Shown here one piece after another: positions 1-5,096 of a stretch of 5,096 nucleotides of DNA (its first letter is position 1; the number at the start of each line of letters is the position of its first letter). Origin of the DNA: an uncultured Pseudoxanthomonas sp. Lineage in GTDB: Bacteria; Pseudomonadota; Gammaproteobacteria; Xanthomonadales; Xanthomonadaceae. Location of the stretch: NCBI GenBank assembly GCA_937975725.1, contig CALJUL010000119.1:1-5096 (forward strand), given 5' to 3'. The translations under genes were made by a program, and so were the position numbers. Below the pieces are notes generated by a model that was given only the letters and a program-made list of their open reading frames with translations, made no database searches and had not been told where the DNA came from.

Positions 1-573
<573 letters not shown>

Positions 574-602
574 GTAGGGAACCGGATGGGAAAGGAACGC
601 CG

Positions 603-624
603 GGGCCGCGCGCGGCGCGGGCCC
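603..624 (-). promoter_or_regulatory. GC-rich hairpin in the secA leader
   Basis: GGGCC at 603-607 pairs with GGCCC at 620-624, and after a one-base bulge CGC (609-611) pairs with GCG (617-619), leaving a 5-base loop. A perfect 12-base palindrome, GCCGCGCGCGGC, overlaps it at 605-616. It lies about 30 bases upstream of the secA start codon and directly after the T-rich tail of the neighbouring hairpin. The pairing is seen; a role in secA expression is inference. Confidence 0.35.
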
Positions 625-653
625 AAAACGAAACAGGGCGCAAGGCGCCCTGT
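625..653 (-). terminator. Intrinsic terminator or attenuator between the M23 gene and secA
   Basis: A perfect 9-bp stem, ACAGGGCGC (633-641) with GCGCCCTGT (645-653), closes on a 3-base loop. On the minus strand it is followed by TTTCGTTTT (633-625), a T-rich tract interrupted by CG. This is the form of a rho-independent terminator for minus-strand transcripts coming from the M23 gene. If the -10-like TACAAT at 667-672 is real, the hairpin also falls within the first ~30 bases of the secA mRNA and could act as an attenuator. The stem and tail are seen; the choice between the two roles is open. Confidence 0.6.
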
Positions 654-666
654 CTGGCAACACCGT

Positions 667-698
667 ATTGTAGCTTGGGGCGCCGCCGGGGGAATCAA
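667..698 (-). promoter_or_regulatory. Possible secA promoter
   Basis: On the minus strand TACAAT (672-667) matches five of six bases of the -10 consensus in an otherwise very GC-rich stretch. The best -35-like hexamer, TTGATT (698-693), is 20 bases away, longer than the usual 16-18, and there is no TG extension. A transcript from here would start near 660, just before the terminator-like hairpin, giving a leader of about 87 bases to secA. It is the only candidate I see close to secA, but support is modest. Confidence 0.35.
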
Positions 699-741
699 GG
701 CCGGTCGGTCTGACAGCGCGGGCGCCTGTGGGTTCCCTGGG

Positions 742-899
742 GATCGGGTGAGTCGCGCCTTCGGCGCTGCAAGAGGGTCAGTGCGCCTGCGGGCGCCGTC
801 AGCCAGCGAACCTGACGCCTCACAGGCGGCGAAGCCGCCGCCTCACAGCCCGCGCAGCGGGCGACTGACCCTCGGCTGCGCCAGAAGCGCAGCCCGATC
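742..899. repeat. Nested inverted-repeat element (multi-branched cloverleaf) between the M23 gene and secA
   Basis: The outermost arms are GATCGGG (742-748) and CCCGATC (893-899). Inside them GAGGGTCAGT (773-782) pairs perfectly with ACTGACCCTC (864-873). The 81 bases this 10-bp stem encloses hold four hairpins almost end to end: 783-796 (GCGCC/GGCGC), 797-817 (CGTCAG/CTGACG), 825-839 (GGCGGC/GCCGCC) and 848-862 (GCCCGC/GCGGGC). Two more flank the 10-bp stem: 755-767 (GCGCC/GGCGC) and 874-894 (GGCTGCGC/GCGCAGCC), the latter sharing two bases with the outermost arm. The linker GCCTCACAG occurs twice (817-825 and 840-848), each copy running into the start of a triloop hairpin. The right end reaches the last base before the M23 stop codon. 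No reading frame of interest is seen. It could be a dispersed REP/MITE-like repeat or a structured RNA; I do not recognise a named family. Confidence 0.6.
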
Positions 900-1850
900 T
901 CAGCCGTGCTTGACCTGCCCCACCGGCGTCGGACCTTCGCCCAGGAACTTGCGCGGATTGACCACGCGCCCGTCCTCCCACACTTCGAAATGCACGTGCG
1001 CGCCGGTCGAGCGGCCGCTGGAACCGGCCCGGGCCACTTCCTGGCCCACGCGCACCAGATCGCCGGCCTTCACCACCAGTCGCGAGTTATGCGCGTAGCG
1101 GGTGACGTAGCCGTTGCCGTGATCCACGTCCACCACGTTGCCGTAGCCGCCCTTCACGCCGGCGAAGCTGACCACGCCGTCGGCCACCGCCAGCACCGGG
1201 TCGCCGATGCTGGCCTTGAAGTCGATGCCCTTGTGGTACTGGCCGCCGCCGCCGAACGGATCGGCACGGCCGCCGAAGCCCGAGGTGATGTAGCTGTTGA
1301 CGATCGGCATGCGGCCCGGGGTGGCGTTCCTGTCCAGTTCGCGGTTGAACAGCAGCGCTTCCAGCACCGACAGTTGCCGGCCCGATTCGGCGAACTGCTG
1401 CTCCAGCCGGTCCACGCCGGCGGCCAGCTCGGCCGGCTTCATGTCGTAGGAGGCATCGTTGCCGCCCACGCCGACCGGCTCGTTGAAGTCGAACTCGCCG
1501 TCCTGCAACTGGCCCACGCGGGTCAGGCGCTCGCCCAGCGCGTTGAGCCGGTTGGCCTGCGCCTGCAGTTCGCCCAGGCGCGCGGCCATGGCGTTGATTT
1601 CCTGCTGGGCGCCGCGACGCACCTGCTCCAGCTCGGCCTCGCGCGCCTCGGCGCCGGCCTGCAGCACCGACACCTGCGCCATGCCGACGGCGCTGCGGCC
1701 GGCCGCGCCGACCAGCAGACCGGCGGCGACGAGCACGGCGGCGCTGGCGAGCGGACGGGCGTGGAAGGCGAGACGGATGCGGTACGCGCCATGGGCCGAT
1801 GCGTGGGCCCACCAGACGCGCGAATTGTTTACGATGGTCTTAAAGCTCAT
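900..1850 (-). CDS. Membrane-anchored M23 (LytM-type) metallopeptidase
   Basis: Probable peptidoglycan endopeptidase of 316 residues acting in the periplasm. A short basic N-terminus is followed by one hydrophobic segment (about 35-50, ASAAVLVAAGLLVGAAG), best read as an inner-membrane anchor, then a charged, probably coiled-coil stretch (about 58-113) and a second helical part (about 138-168). The C-terminal LytM domain (about 183-303) carries the full M23 site: H206 and D210 in HKGID, H254 in RYAHN, and H285 and H287 in HVHFE. H206, D210 and H287 should bind zinc, so the enzyme looks active rather than a LytM-type activator with lost ligands. The start at 1850 is only 8 bases from the divergent start of the next gene and lacks a clear ribosome site; no other methionine precedes the hydrophobic segment. 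An M23 gene next to secA is, from memory, also found in Pseudomonas. The precise physiological substrate is unknown. Confidence 0.93.
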   Translation of the reverse strand: MSFKTIVNNSRVWWAHASAHGAYRIRLAFHARPLASAAVLVAAGLLVGAAGRSAVGMAQVSVLQAGAEAREAELEQVRRGAQQEINAMAARLGELQAQANRLNALGERLTRVGQLQDGEFDFNEPVGVGGNDASYDMKPAELAAGVDRLEQQFAESGRQLSVLEALLFNRELDRNATPGRMPIVNSYITSGFGGRADPFGGGGQYHKGIDFKASIGDPVLAVADGVVSFAGVKGGYGNVVDVDHGNGYVTRYAHNSRLVVKAGDLVRVGQEVARAGSSGRSTGAHVHFEVWEDGRVVNPRKFLGEGPTPVGQVKHG

Positions 1851-1858
1851 AGATACCG

Positions 1859-2332
1859 ATGTCTGATTCGAAGTCCAAGCTGCGCCGCACCGGCACCGCG
1901 CAACCCGCCCTGCAGGCTGCGCTGACGGATGCCGCCGCCGACCCGGTGCGCCGCGCCATGTGGCTGGACGCCTTGGAACAGCAGCTTCGCCCCTGCCTTC
2001 CGCCCGCCCTGGCGCCGCATTGCCGGTTGGCGAACGTGGCGGGCAAGCGGCTCGTTTTCATCGTCGATTCGCCGGTCTGGCACGCCAAGCTGCGCCTGGC
2101 TGCTCCCGAGCTCATCCACGTGGCCCAATCCATCGGACTGGCGGTCACCGAAGTCACCGCCAAGACCGGATTCGCACCGCACGCTCCCGCGGAGGCGGCG
2201 CCGTCACCGGCAAGACCTGTATCGGAGGCCTCCCGCAGAGGGTTGAAGAATGCCCTCGACCTCCTGTCCCGCCCGGACTCCGCCGGCTCGCCGCCCCCGG
2301 AAGGCGGGCACCGCGGAGGCCGGAAGAAATGA
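1859..2332 (+). CDS. dciA: DUF721 protein, probable replicative helicase loader DciA
   Basis: A 157-residue cytoplasmic protein with a DUF721-type core at about residues 15-105. The clearest family signature is the block CRLANVAGKRLVFIVDS followed by SPVWHAKLRL (71-80, W74 and R79) and then APELI. DciA is known as the ancestral loader of the DnaB helicase in bacteria that lack DnaC or DnaI. The link is by family and by position, since DUF721 genes commonly lie between lpxC and secA; function is not shown here. After the core comes a Pro/Ala/Ser-rich, probably disordered stretch, a short helix-like segment (about 121-138) and a basic end (GGRKK). The ATG at 1859 is the first possible start, because an in-frame TAG lies at 1850-1852. 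No good ribosome site is seen. It is the only plus-strand gene here, divergent from the M23 gene and convergent with lpxC. Confidence 0.82.
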   Translation: MSDSKSKLRRTGTAQPALQAALTDAAADPVRRAMWLDALEQQLRPCLPPALAPHCRLANVAGKRLVFIVDSPVWHAKLRLAAPELIHVAQSIGLAVTEVTAKTGFAPHAPAEAAPSPARPVSEASRRGLKNALDLLSRPDSAGSPPPEGGHRGGRKK

Positions 2333-2359
2333 CACCGGCCACCACGAGGGACGGGGCAT

Positions 2360-2390
2360 GGTAACGGCCGGGAGCCCCCGGGTCGTTATC
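2360..2390. terminator. Long hairpin between convergent dciA and lpxC
   Basis: GGTAACGGCC (2360-2369) pairs with GGTCGTTATC (2381-2390) with two G-T wobbles, and past one bulged G (2380) GGG (2370-2372) pairs with CCC (2377-2379), leaving the loop AGCC. It lies 28 bases after the dciA stop codon, between two genes that face each other. A T-run is missing on either strand, so it is not a canonical intrinsic terminator; it may stop or protect the 3' ends of both transcripts. The role is inferred from position. Confidence 0.4.
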
Positions 2391-2410
2391 AGAAAGTTAA
2401 AATTCCGTTA

Positions 2411-2427
2411 GATTCCAGCCTGGAATC
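2411..2427. promoter_or_regulatory. Operator-like 17-base palindrome
   Basis: GATTCCAG, one central C, then CTGGAATC: two perfect 8-base arms around a single base. Such a short centre is poor for an RNA hairpin but typical of a homodimeric DNA-binding site. A further ATTCC at 2402-2406 lies exactly 10 bases from the ATTCC of the left arm (2412-2416), in the same helical phase. The surrounding 2385-2415 is AT-rich against its GC-rich neighbours. No adjacent gene starts here, so any target is unclear. Confidence 0.35.
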
Positions 2428-2532
2428 CGACGTGGCTCACACTTTCGCGAAGACGTAATCTTCACGCGCCCATGCCCGGGCAGGTGTGGCGTCCGCAGGA
2501 GAGCGGTGGGATGACCCGCCCGAGGGGCAGCC

Positions 2533-3447
2533 TCAGACCGCGAGGGCCGGCGCCGCGTAGGCGACCGGGGAAGGTGCCTGGCCTTGGCCGAAGGTCACTT
2601 CTTCCCAGGCCGAGGCGTCGGCCAGCAGGGCGCGGACCAGCTTGTTGTTGAGGGCGTGCCCGGACTTGTAACCCTCGTAGGCGCCCAGGATGGGATGCCC
2701 GGCCAGGTACAGGTCGCCGATGGCGTCCAGGATCTTGTGGCGGACGAATTCATCCGTGTAGCGCAGGCCGTCCTCGTTGAGCACGCGGAACTCGTCCAGC
2801 ACGATGGCGTTGTCCATCGAGCCGCCCAGGCCGAGGTTGCGCTCGCGCATGTATTCCAGGTCGCGCATGAAACCGAAAGTGCGCGCGCGCGCCACTTCCT
2901 TGATGTAGGCGCCGGTGGAGAACTCCACTTCCGCGCGCGACTGCGAGGCCGGGATCATCGGGTGGTCGAACTTGACCGTGAAGCCCAGCCTGAAGCCGTC
3001 GTAGGGCTCGAAACGCGCCACCTTGTCGCCGTCGGTGACTTCCACCGTGCGCTTGATGCGGATGAAGCGCTTGGGCGCGTCCTGCTCGGCGATGCCGGCG
3101 GACTGCAACAAGAACACGAACGGGCCGGCGGAGCCGTCCATGATCGGCAGCTCGGCCGAGGACAGTTCCACGTAAGCGTTGTCCACGCCCAGGCCGGCCA
3201 TGGCCGACATCAGGTGTTCGACCGTCTGCACCTTGGCGCCCTGGCAGGACAGGCCCGTGCACAGGGTGGTCTCGGTGACCAGTTCCGCGCTGGCCGGCAT
3301 TTCCACCACCGGCTCCAGGTCGATGCGGCGGAACACGATGCCCGTATCCACCGGCGCCGGGCGCAAGGTCATGTAGACCTTCTCGCCGCTGTGCAGCCCC
3401 ACGCCCGTCGCGCGGATCACGTTCTTGAGGGTGCGTTGCTGGGCCAT
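2533..3447 (-). CDS. lpxC: UDP-3-O-acyl-N-acetylglucosamine deacetylase LpxC
   Basis: Zinc enzyme for the committed step of lipid A synthesis, removing acetate from UDP-3-O-acyl-GlcNAc in the cytoplasm. The 304 residues match the usual ~305 and begin MAQQRTLKNVIRATGVGLHS, closely resembling E. coli [20 protein letters not shown]. Seen: the TVEHL motif with E77 and zinc ligand H78, the PIMDGSAGPF block (101-110), RARTFGFMRD (187-196), HKILDAIGD with ligands H237 and D241, and the SGHALNNKL motif with catalytic H264. The frame extends 17 codons upstream to an ATG at 3498, but that would put the start inside the promoter and add residues absent from the family, so 3447 is chosen. The C-terminal tail (after about 286) is Ala/Pro-rich. 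It follows ftsZ on the same strand after a 341-base gap and has its own promoter. In E. coli LpxC is controlled by FtsH proteolysis; that cannot be judged here. Confidence 0.97.
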   Translation of the reverse strand: MAQQRTLKNVIRATGVGLHSGEKVYMTLRPAPVDTGIVFRRIDLEPVVEMPASAELVTETTLCTGLSCQGAKVQTVEHLMSAMAGLGVDNAYVELSSAELPIMDGSAGPFVFLLQSAGIAEQDAPKRFIRIKRTVEVTDGDKVARFEPYDGFRLGFTVKFDHPMIPASQSRAEVEFSTGAYIKEVARARTFGFMRDLEYMRERNLGLGGSMDNAIVLDEFRVLNEDGLRYTDEFVRHKILDAIGDLYLAGHPILGAYEGYKSGHALNNKLVRALLADASAWEEVTFGQGQAPSPVAYAAPALAV

Positions 3448-3488
3448 CGATGAAGGGTCGCAGGTAGGGGGAACCTGAGCGGGCAGCG

Positions 3489-3517
3489 AGAATATCATGT
3501 GATTTGCTGAATCTTAA
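3489..3517 (-). promoter_or_regulatory. Promoter of lpxC with extended -10
   Basis: On the minus strand TTAAGA (3517-3512, four of six matches) and TATTCT (3494-3489, four of six) are separated by exactly 17 bases, and the -10 is preceded by TGA, giving an extended TGn -10. Transcription would start near 3482 and give a leader of about 35 bases to the lpxC ATG at 3447. The location, inside an AT-rich island between GC-rich repeats, supports it. It shows that lpxC need not depend on ftsZ transcription. Confidence 0.6.
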
Positions 3518-3578
3518 CGAAAGAACCGGTCTGTCCCATGCCTGCAACAATCCTGTGCCAGGGGGTTGCCGCGAAAGG

Positions 3579-3606
3579 GCTGCCGGGCCGGCAAAGGCCC
3601 GGCAGC
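3579..3606 (-). terminator. Perfect 11-bp hairpin between ftsZ and lpxC
   Basis: GCTGCCGGGCC (3579-3589) pairs without mismatch with GGCCCGGCAGC (3596-3606) around a 6-base loop. On the minus strand the stem is followed by CCCTTTCG, a weak T tail. It lies about 180 bases after the ftsZ stop and about 60 bases before the lpxC -35, as expected for a terminator that ends ftsZ transcripts ahead of a separate lpxC unit. The tail is poor, so stopping efficiency is uncertain. Confidence 0.5.
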
Positions 3607-3641
3607 GAAGGGACATGGCGTTGCAACCACAACCATCTGCA

Positions 3642-3772
3642 CTCTCCCCCGTTCACGCGGGAAGAGCCGGGGTGAAGCGCACCGGAGACGGAGCGTCCGC
3701 TCCGGCGCGGCGCGGCCGGAGCCGGTCGGCTCCGTTCGCGCCACCCCGCCCTCCCCCGCACGCGAGGGAGGG
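3642..3772. repeat. Second nested inverted-repeat element, between ftsZ and lpxC
   Basis: A central stem of 11 pairs is formed by CGGGGTG (3668-3674), bulged AA, GCGC (3677-3680) with GCGCCACCCCG (3738-3748). It encloses two look-alike hairpins, CGGAGCG/CGCTCCG (3689-3704) and CGGAGCCG/CGGCTCCG (3717-3734). Two imperfect hairpins adjoin it outside: 3642-3666 (CTCT..CCCG with CGGG.AGAG) and 3749-3772 (CCCTCCC with GGGAGGG). On the minus strand it starts 16 bases after the ftsZ stop codon. The architecture parallels the element at 742-899, though the sequence differs. No coding frame is supported in it. It could be a dispersed intergenic repeat or a structured 3' end of the ftsZ mRNA. Confidence 0.55.
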
Positions 3773-3788
3773 TTCCACTACTGCGGCA

Positions 3789-5015
3789 TCAGTCCGCCTG
3801 GCGGCGCAGGAACGCCGGGATGTCCAGGTAGTCGCTGGGCAGGTCGGCGGCGGCCGGCGCCGGCGCGGCCGGAGCCGCGGACGACGAGGCGGCACCGCGG
3901 CGCAGGCCCAGGCCCGCGGTCGCGGCGCTGACCGGATCGACCGGCGCGAAGCCGTCGTCGATCGCCATGCCGGTGGTGGCGTCGCGGACCAGCTTGATCG
4001 GCGCGCGCATCGGCTCGCGGTCCAGGCCGCGGCCGACCGGCTGGCGGGCGGCGCTGCGGTTCAGGCCGGTGGCGACCACGGTCACGCGCACTTCGTCCTG
4101 CATGTCCGGGTCCAGCACGGTGCCGACCACCACGGTGGCGTCTTCCGAAGCGAAGCCTTCCACGGTGCGGCCCACTTCGTCGAACTCGGCCATGGTGAAG
4201 TCCGGGCCGGCGGTGATGTTGACCAGGATGCCGTTGGCGCCGTTGAGGTTGACGTCGTCCAGTAGCGGGTTCTGGATGGCGGCCTCGGCGGCGGCCTGCG
4301 CGCGGTCGTCGCCGCGGGCGCTGCCGGTGCCCATCATCGCCAGGCCCATCTCGCTCATCACCGTGCGCACGTCGGCGAAGTCGACGTTGATCAGGCCCGG
4401 GCGCACGATCAGGTCGGCGATGCCCTGCACCGCGCCCAGCAGCACGTCGTTGGCGGCGCGGAAGGCCTGGATCATGGTGGCGTTGCGGCCGAGCACGGTG
4501 ATCAGCTTCTCGTTGGGAATGGTGATCAGCGAGTCGCAGTGGTGGCTCAGTTCCTCGATGCCCTTCAGCGCCACCTGCATGCGGCGGCGGCCTTCGAACG
4601 GGAACGGCTTGGTCACCACCGCCACGGTCAGGATGCCCATCTCCTTGGCGAGCTGCGCCACCACCGGCGCGGCGCCGGTGCCGGTGCCGCCGCCCATGCC
4701 GGCGGTGATGAACACCATGTCCGCGCCCTGCAGCGCGTCCATGATGATCTCGCGGTCCTCCAGCGCGGCCTGGCGGCCGACTTCCGGGTTGGCGCCTGCG
4801 CCCAGGCCCTTGGTGACGTTGGTGCCCAGCTGCAGCTGCAGCTTGGCGCCGCAGTTCTTGATCGCCTGCGCGTCGGTGTTGGCGGTGATGAACTCCACCC
4901 CGTCCACGCTGCTGCCGACCATGTGCGCGACCGCGTTGCCACCGCCGCCGCCCACGCCCACCACCTTGATGACGGCGTTCGGGGCCATCTTTTCCACCAG
5001 TTCGAAATGTGCCAT
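3789..5015 (-). CDS. ftsZ: Cell division protein FtsZ
   Basis: Tubulin-like GTPase that polymerises into the Z ring at midcell and recruits the divisome. The product is 408 residues from the chosen start. Seen: the T1 loop GVGGGGGNAV (20-29), the tubulin signature GGGTGTG (108-114), NEKL (168-171), the catalytic T7 loop NVDFADV (210-216, D212 and D215), a variable linker (about 320-392) rich in Ala and Pro near its end, and the C-terminal peptide DIPAFLRRQAD that binds FtsA and ZipA. Two in-frame ATGs lie six bases apart, at 5021 and 5015. The GAGG at 5025-5028 is 8 bases upstream of the second but only 2 from the first, and MAHFELVEKM fits homologues as I recall them, so 5015 is preferred. 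ftsA, the usual upstream neighbour, is not identifiable in the window. The gene appears intact. Confidence 0.97.
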   Translation of the reverse strand: MAHFELVEKMAPNAVIKVVGVGGGGGNAVAHMVGSSVDGVEFITANTDAQAIKNCGAKLQLQLGTNVTKGLGAGANPEVGRQAALEDREIIMDALQGADMVFITAGMGGGTGTGAAPVVAQLAKEMGILTVAVVTKPFPFEGRRRMQVALKGIEELSHHCDSLITIPNEKLITVLGRNATMIQAFRAANDVLLGAVQGIADLIVRPGLINVDFADVRTVMSEMGLAMMGTGSARGDDRAQAAAEAAIQNPLLDDVNLNGANGILVNITAGPDFTMAEFDEVGRTVEGFASEDATVVVGTVLDPDMQDEVRVTVVATGLNRSAARQPVGRGLDREPMRAPIKLVRDATTGMAIDDGFAPVDPVSAATAGLGLRRGAASSSAAPAAPAPAAADLPSDYLDIPAFLRRQAD

Positions 5016-5021
5016 GTCCAT

Positions 5022-5031
5022 GTCCTCGTTG
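5022..5031 (-). promoter_or_regulatory. Ribosome binding site of ftsZ
   Basis: On the minus strand the sequence is CAACGAGGAC, then ATGGACATG. The GAGG core is well placed (8 bases) for the second ATG at 5015 and too close (2 bases) to the first at 5021, so it decides the start choice. Confidence 0.55.
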
Positions 5032-5036
5032 GAGCC

Positions 5037-5064
5037 GGGATTGGGGATTCGGGATTCGGGATTC
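5037..5064. repeat. Tandem heptamer repeat upstream of ftsZ
   Basis: Four head-to-tail 7-base units: GGGATTG (5037-5043) and then GGGATTC three times (5044-5064), followed by a partial GGG. On the ftsZ strand they read GAATCCC and lie 22 to 49 bases upstream of the start codon, just before the ribosome site. From memory, tandem heptamers of this kind are common between genes in Xanthomonadaceae; copy number may vary by slippage. Confidence 0.85.
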
Positions 5065-5096
5065 GGGAAAGGTCCGGTCCCGCCTCACCGCTCCGC

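Noticed and set aside
742..899. CRISPR array or tRNA as an explanation for the repeated hairpins
   Set aside because: The repeats are only 9 bases and the spacers are themselves paired; there is no T-arm or anticodon-arm signature, so neither fits.
906..1925. A 339-codon open frame on the plus strand opposite the M23 gene
   Set aside because: Its composition is typical of an antisense frame and it has no recognisable domain; the opposite strand has complete M23 motifs.
2446..2468. Weak hairpin CGCGAAGA/TCTTC..GCG with a 2-base bulge in the dciA-lpxC gap
   Set aside because: Too short and bulged, with no T tract, to call a terminator of lpxC.
2473..2482. Ten-base palindrome TGCCCGGGCA after lpxC
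   Set aside because: Short, GC-only in its core and expected by chance in this composition; no loop for a hairpin.
2584..3453. A 289-codon open frame on the plus strand opposite lpxC
   Set aside because: It is rich in His, Ala, Val, Gln and Gly, as expected of the antisense frame of a GC-rich gene, and lies wholly over the well-conserved lpxC.
3448..3498. Upstream lpxC start adding 17 residues (MIFSLPAQ...)
   Set aside because: It overlaps the extended -10 promoter, adds residues not found in the LpxC family and would leave no leader.
3778..5088. A 436-codon minus-strand frame over ftsZ in another phase
   Set aside because: It is dominated by Arg, Gly, Pro and His, a GC-rich out-of-frame artefact; the FtsZ frame has all family motifs.

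Overview
The window is a GC-rich chromosomal segment from a gammaproteobacterium, most likely a member of the Xanthomonadaceae (Xanthomonas, Lysobacter, Pseudoxanthomonas or relatives). This rests on the residue-level resemblance of the FtsZ, LpxC and SecA products to that group, on the gene order, and on a GGGATTC heptamer repeat of a type I associate with that family from memory. No search was run. It is the distal end of the division and cell wall (dcw) cluster running into secA.

From right to left along the minus strand come ftsZ (cytokinetic GTPase, 3789-5015), lpxC (lipid A deacetylase, 2533-3447), a membrane-anchored M23/LytM peptidase (900-1850) and the start of secA (protein-export ATPase, cut by the window edge at base 1). 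One gene reads the other way: a DUF721/DciA-like gene (1859-2332), divergent from the peptidase (8 bases between start codons) and convergent with lpxC. The genes serve envelope growth and division: the Z ring, lipid A synthesis, peptidoglycan hydrolysis and protein export, plus a probable replicative-helicase loader. All five look intact as far as visible; no mobile gene, CRISPR array, tRNA or rRNA is seen.

The non-coding stretches are the unusual part. The 326-base gap between the peptidase and secA holds a nested set of inverted repeats (742-899) that folds on paper into a multi-branched cloverleaf, then a possible promoter and two hairpins in the secA leader. The ftsZ-lpxC gap holds a second element of similar architecture but different sequence (3642-3772), a perfect 11-bp hairpin and a good extended -10 promoter for lpxC. 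The dciA-lpxC gap has a long hairpin and an operator-like 17-base palindrome. Upstream of ftsZ are four tandem heptamers. These look like dispersed intergenic repeats or RNA-level control elements; nothing here amounts to a clearly new multi-gene system.
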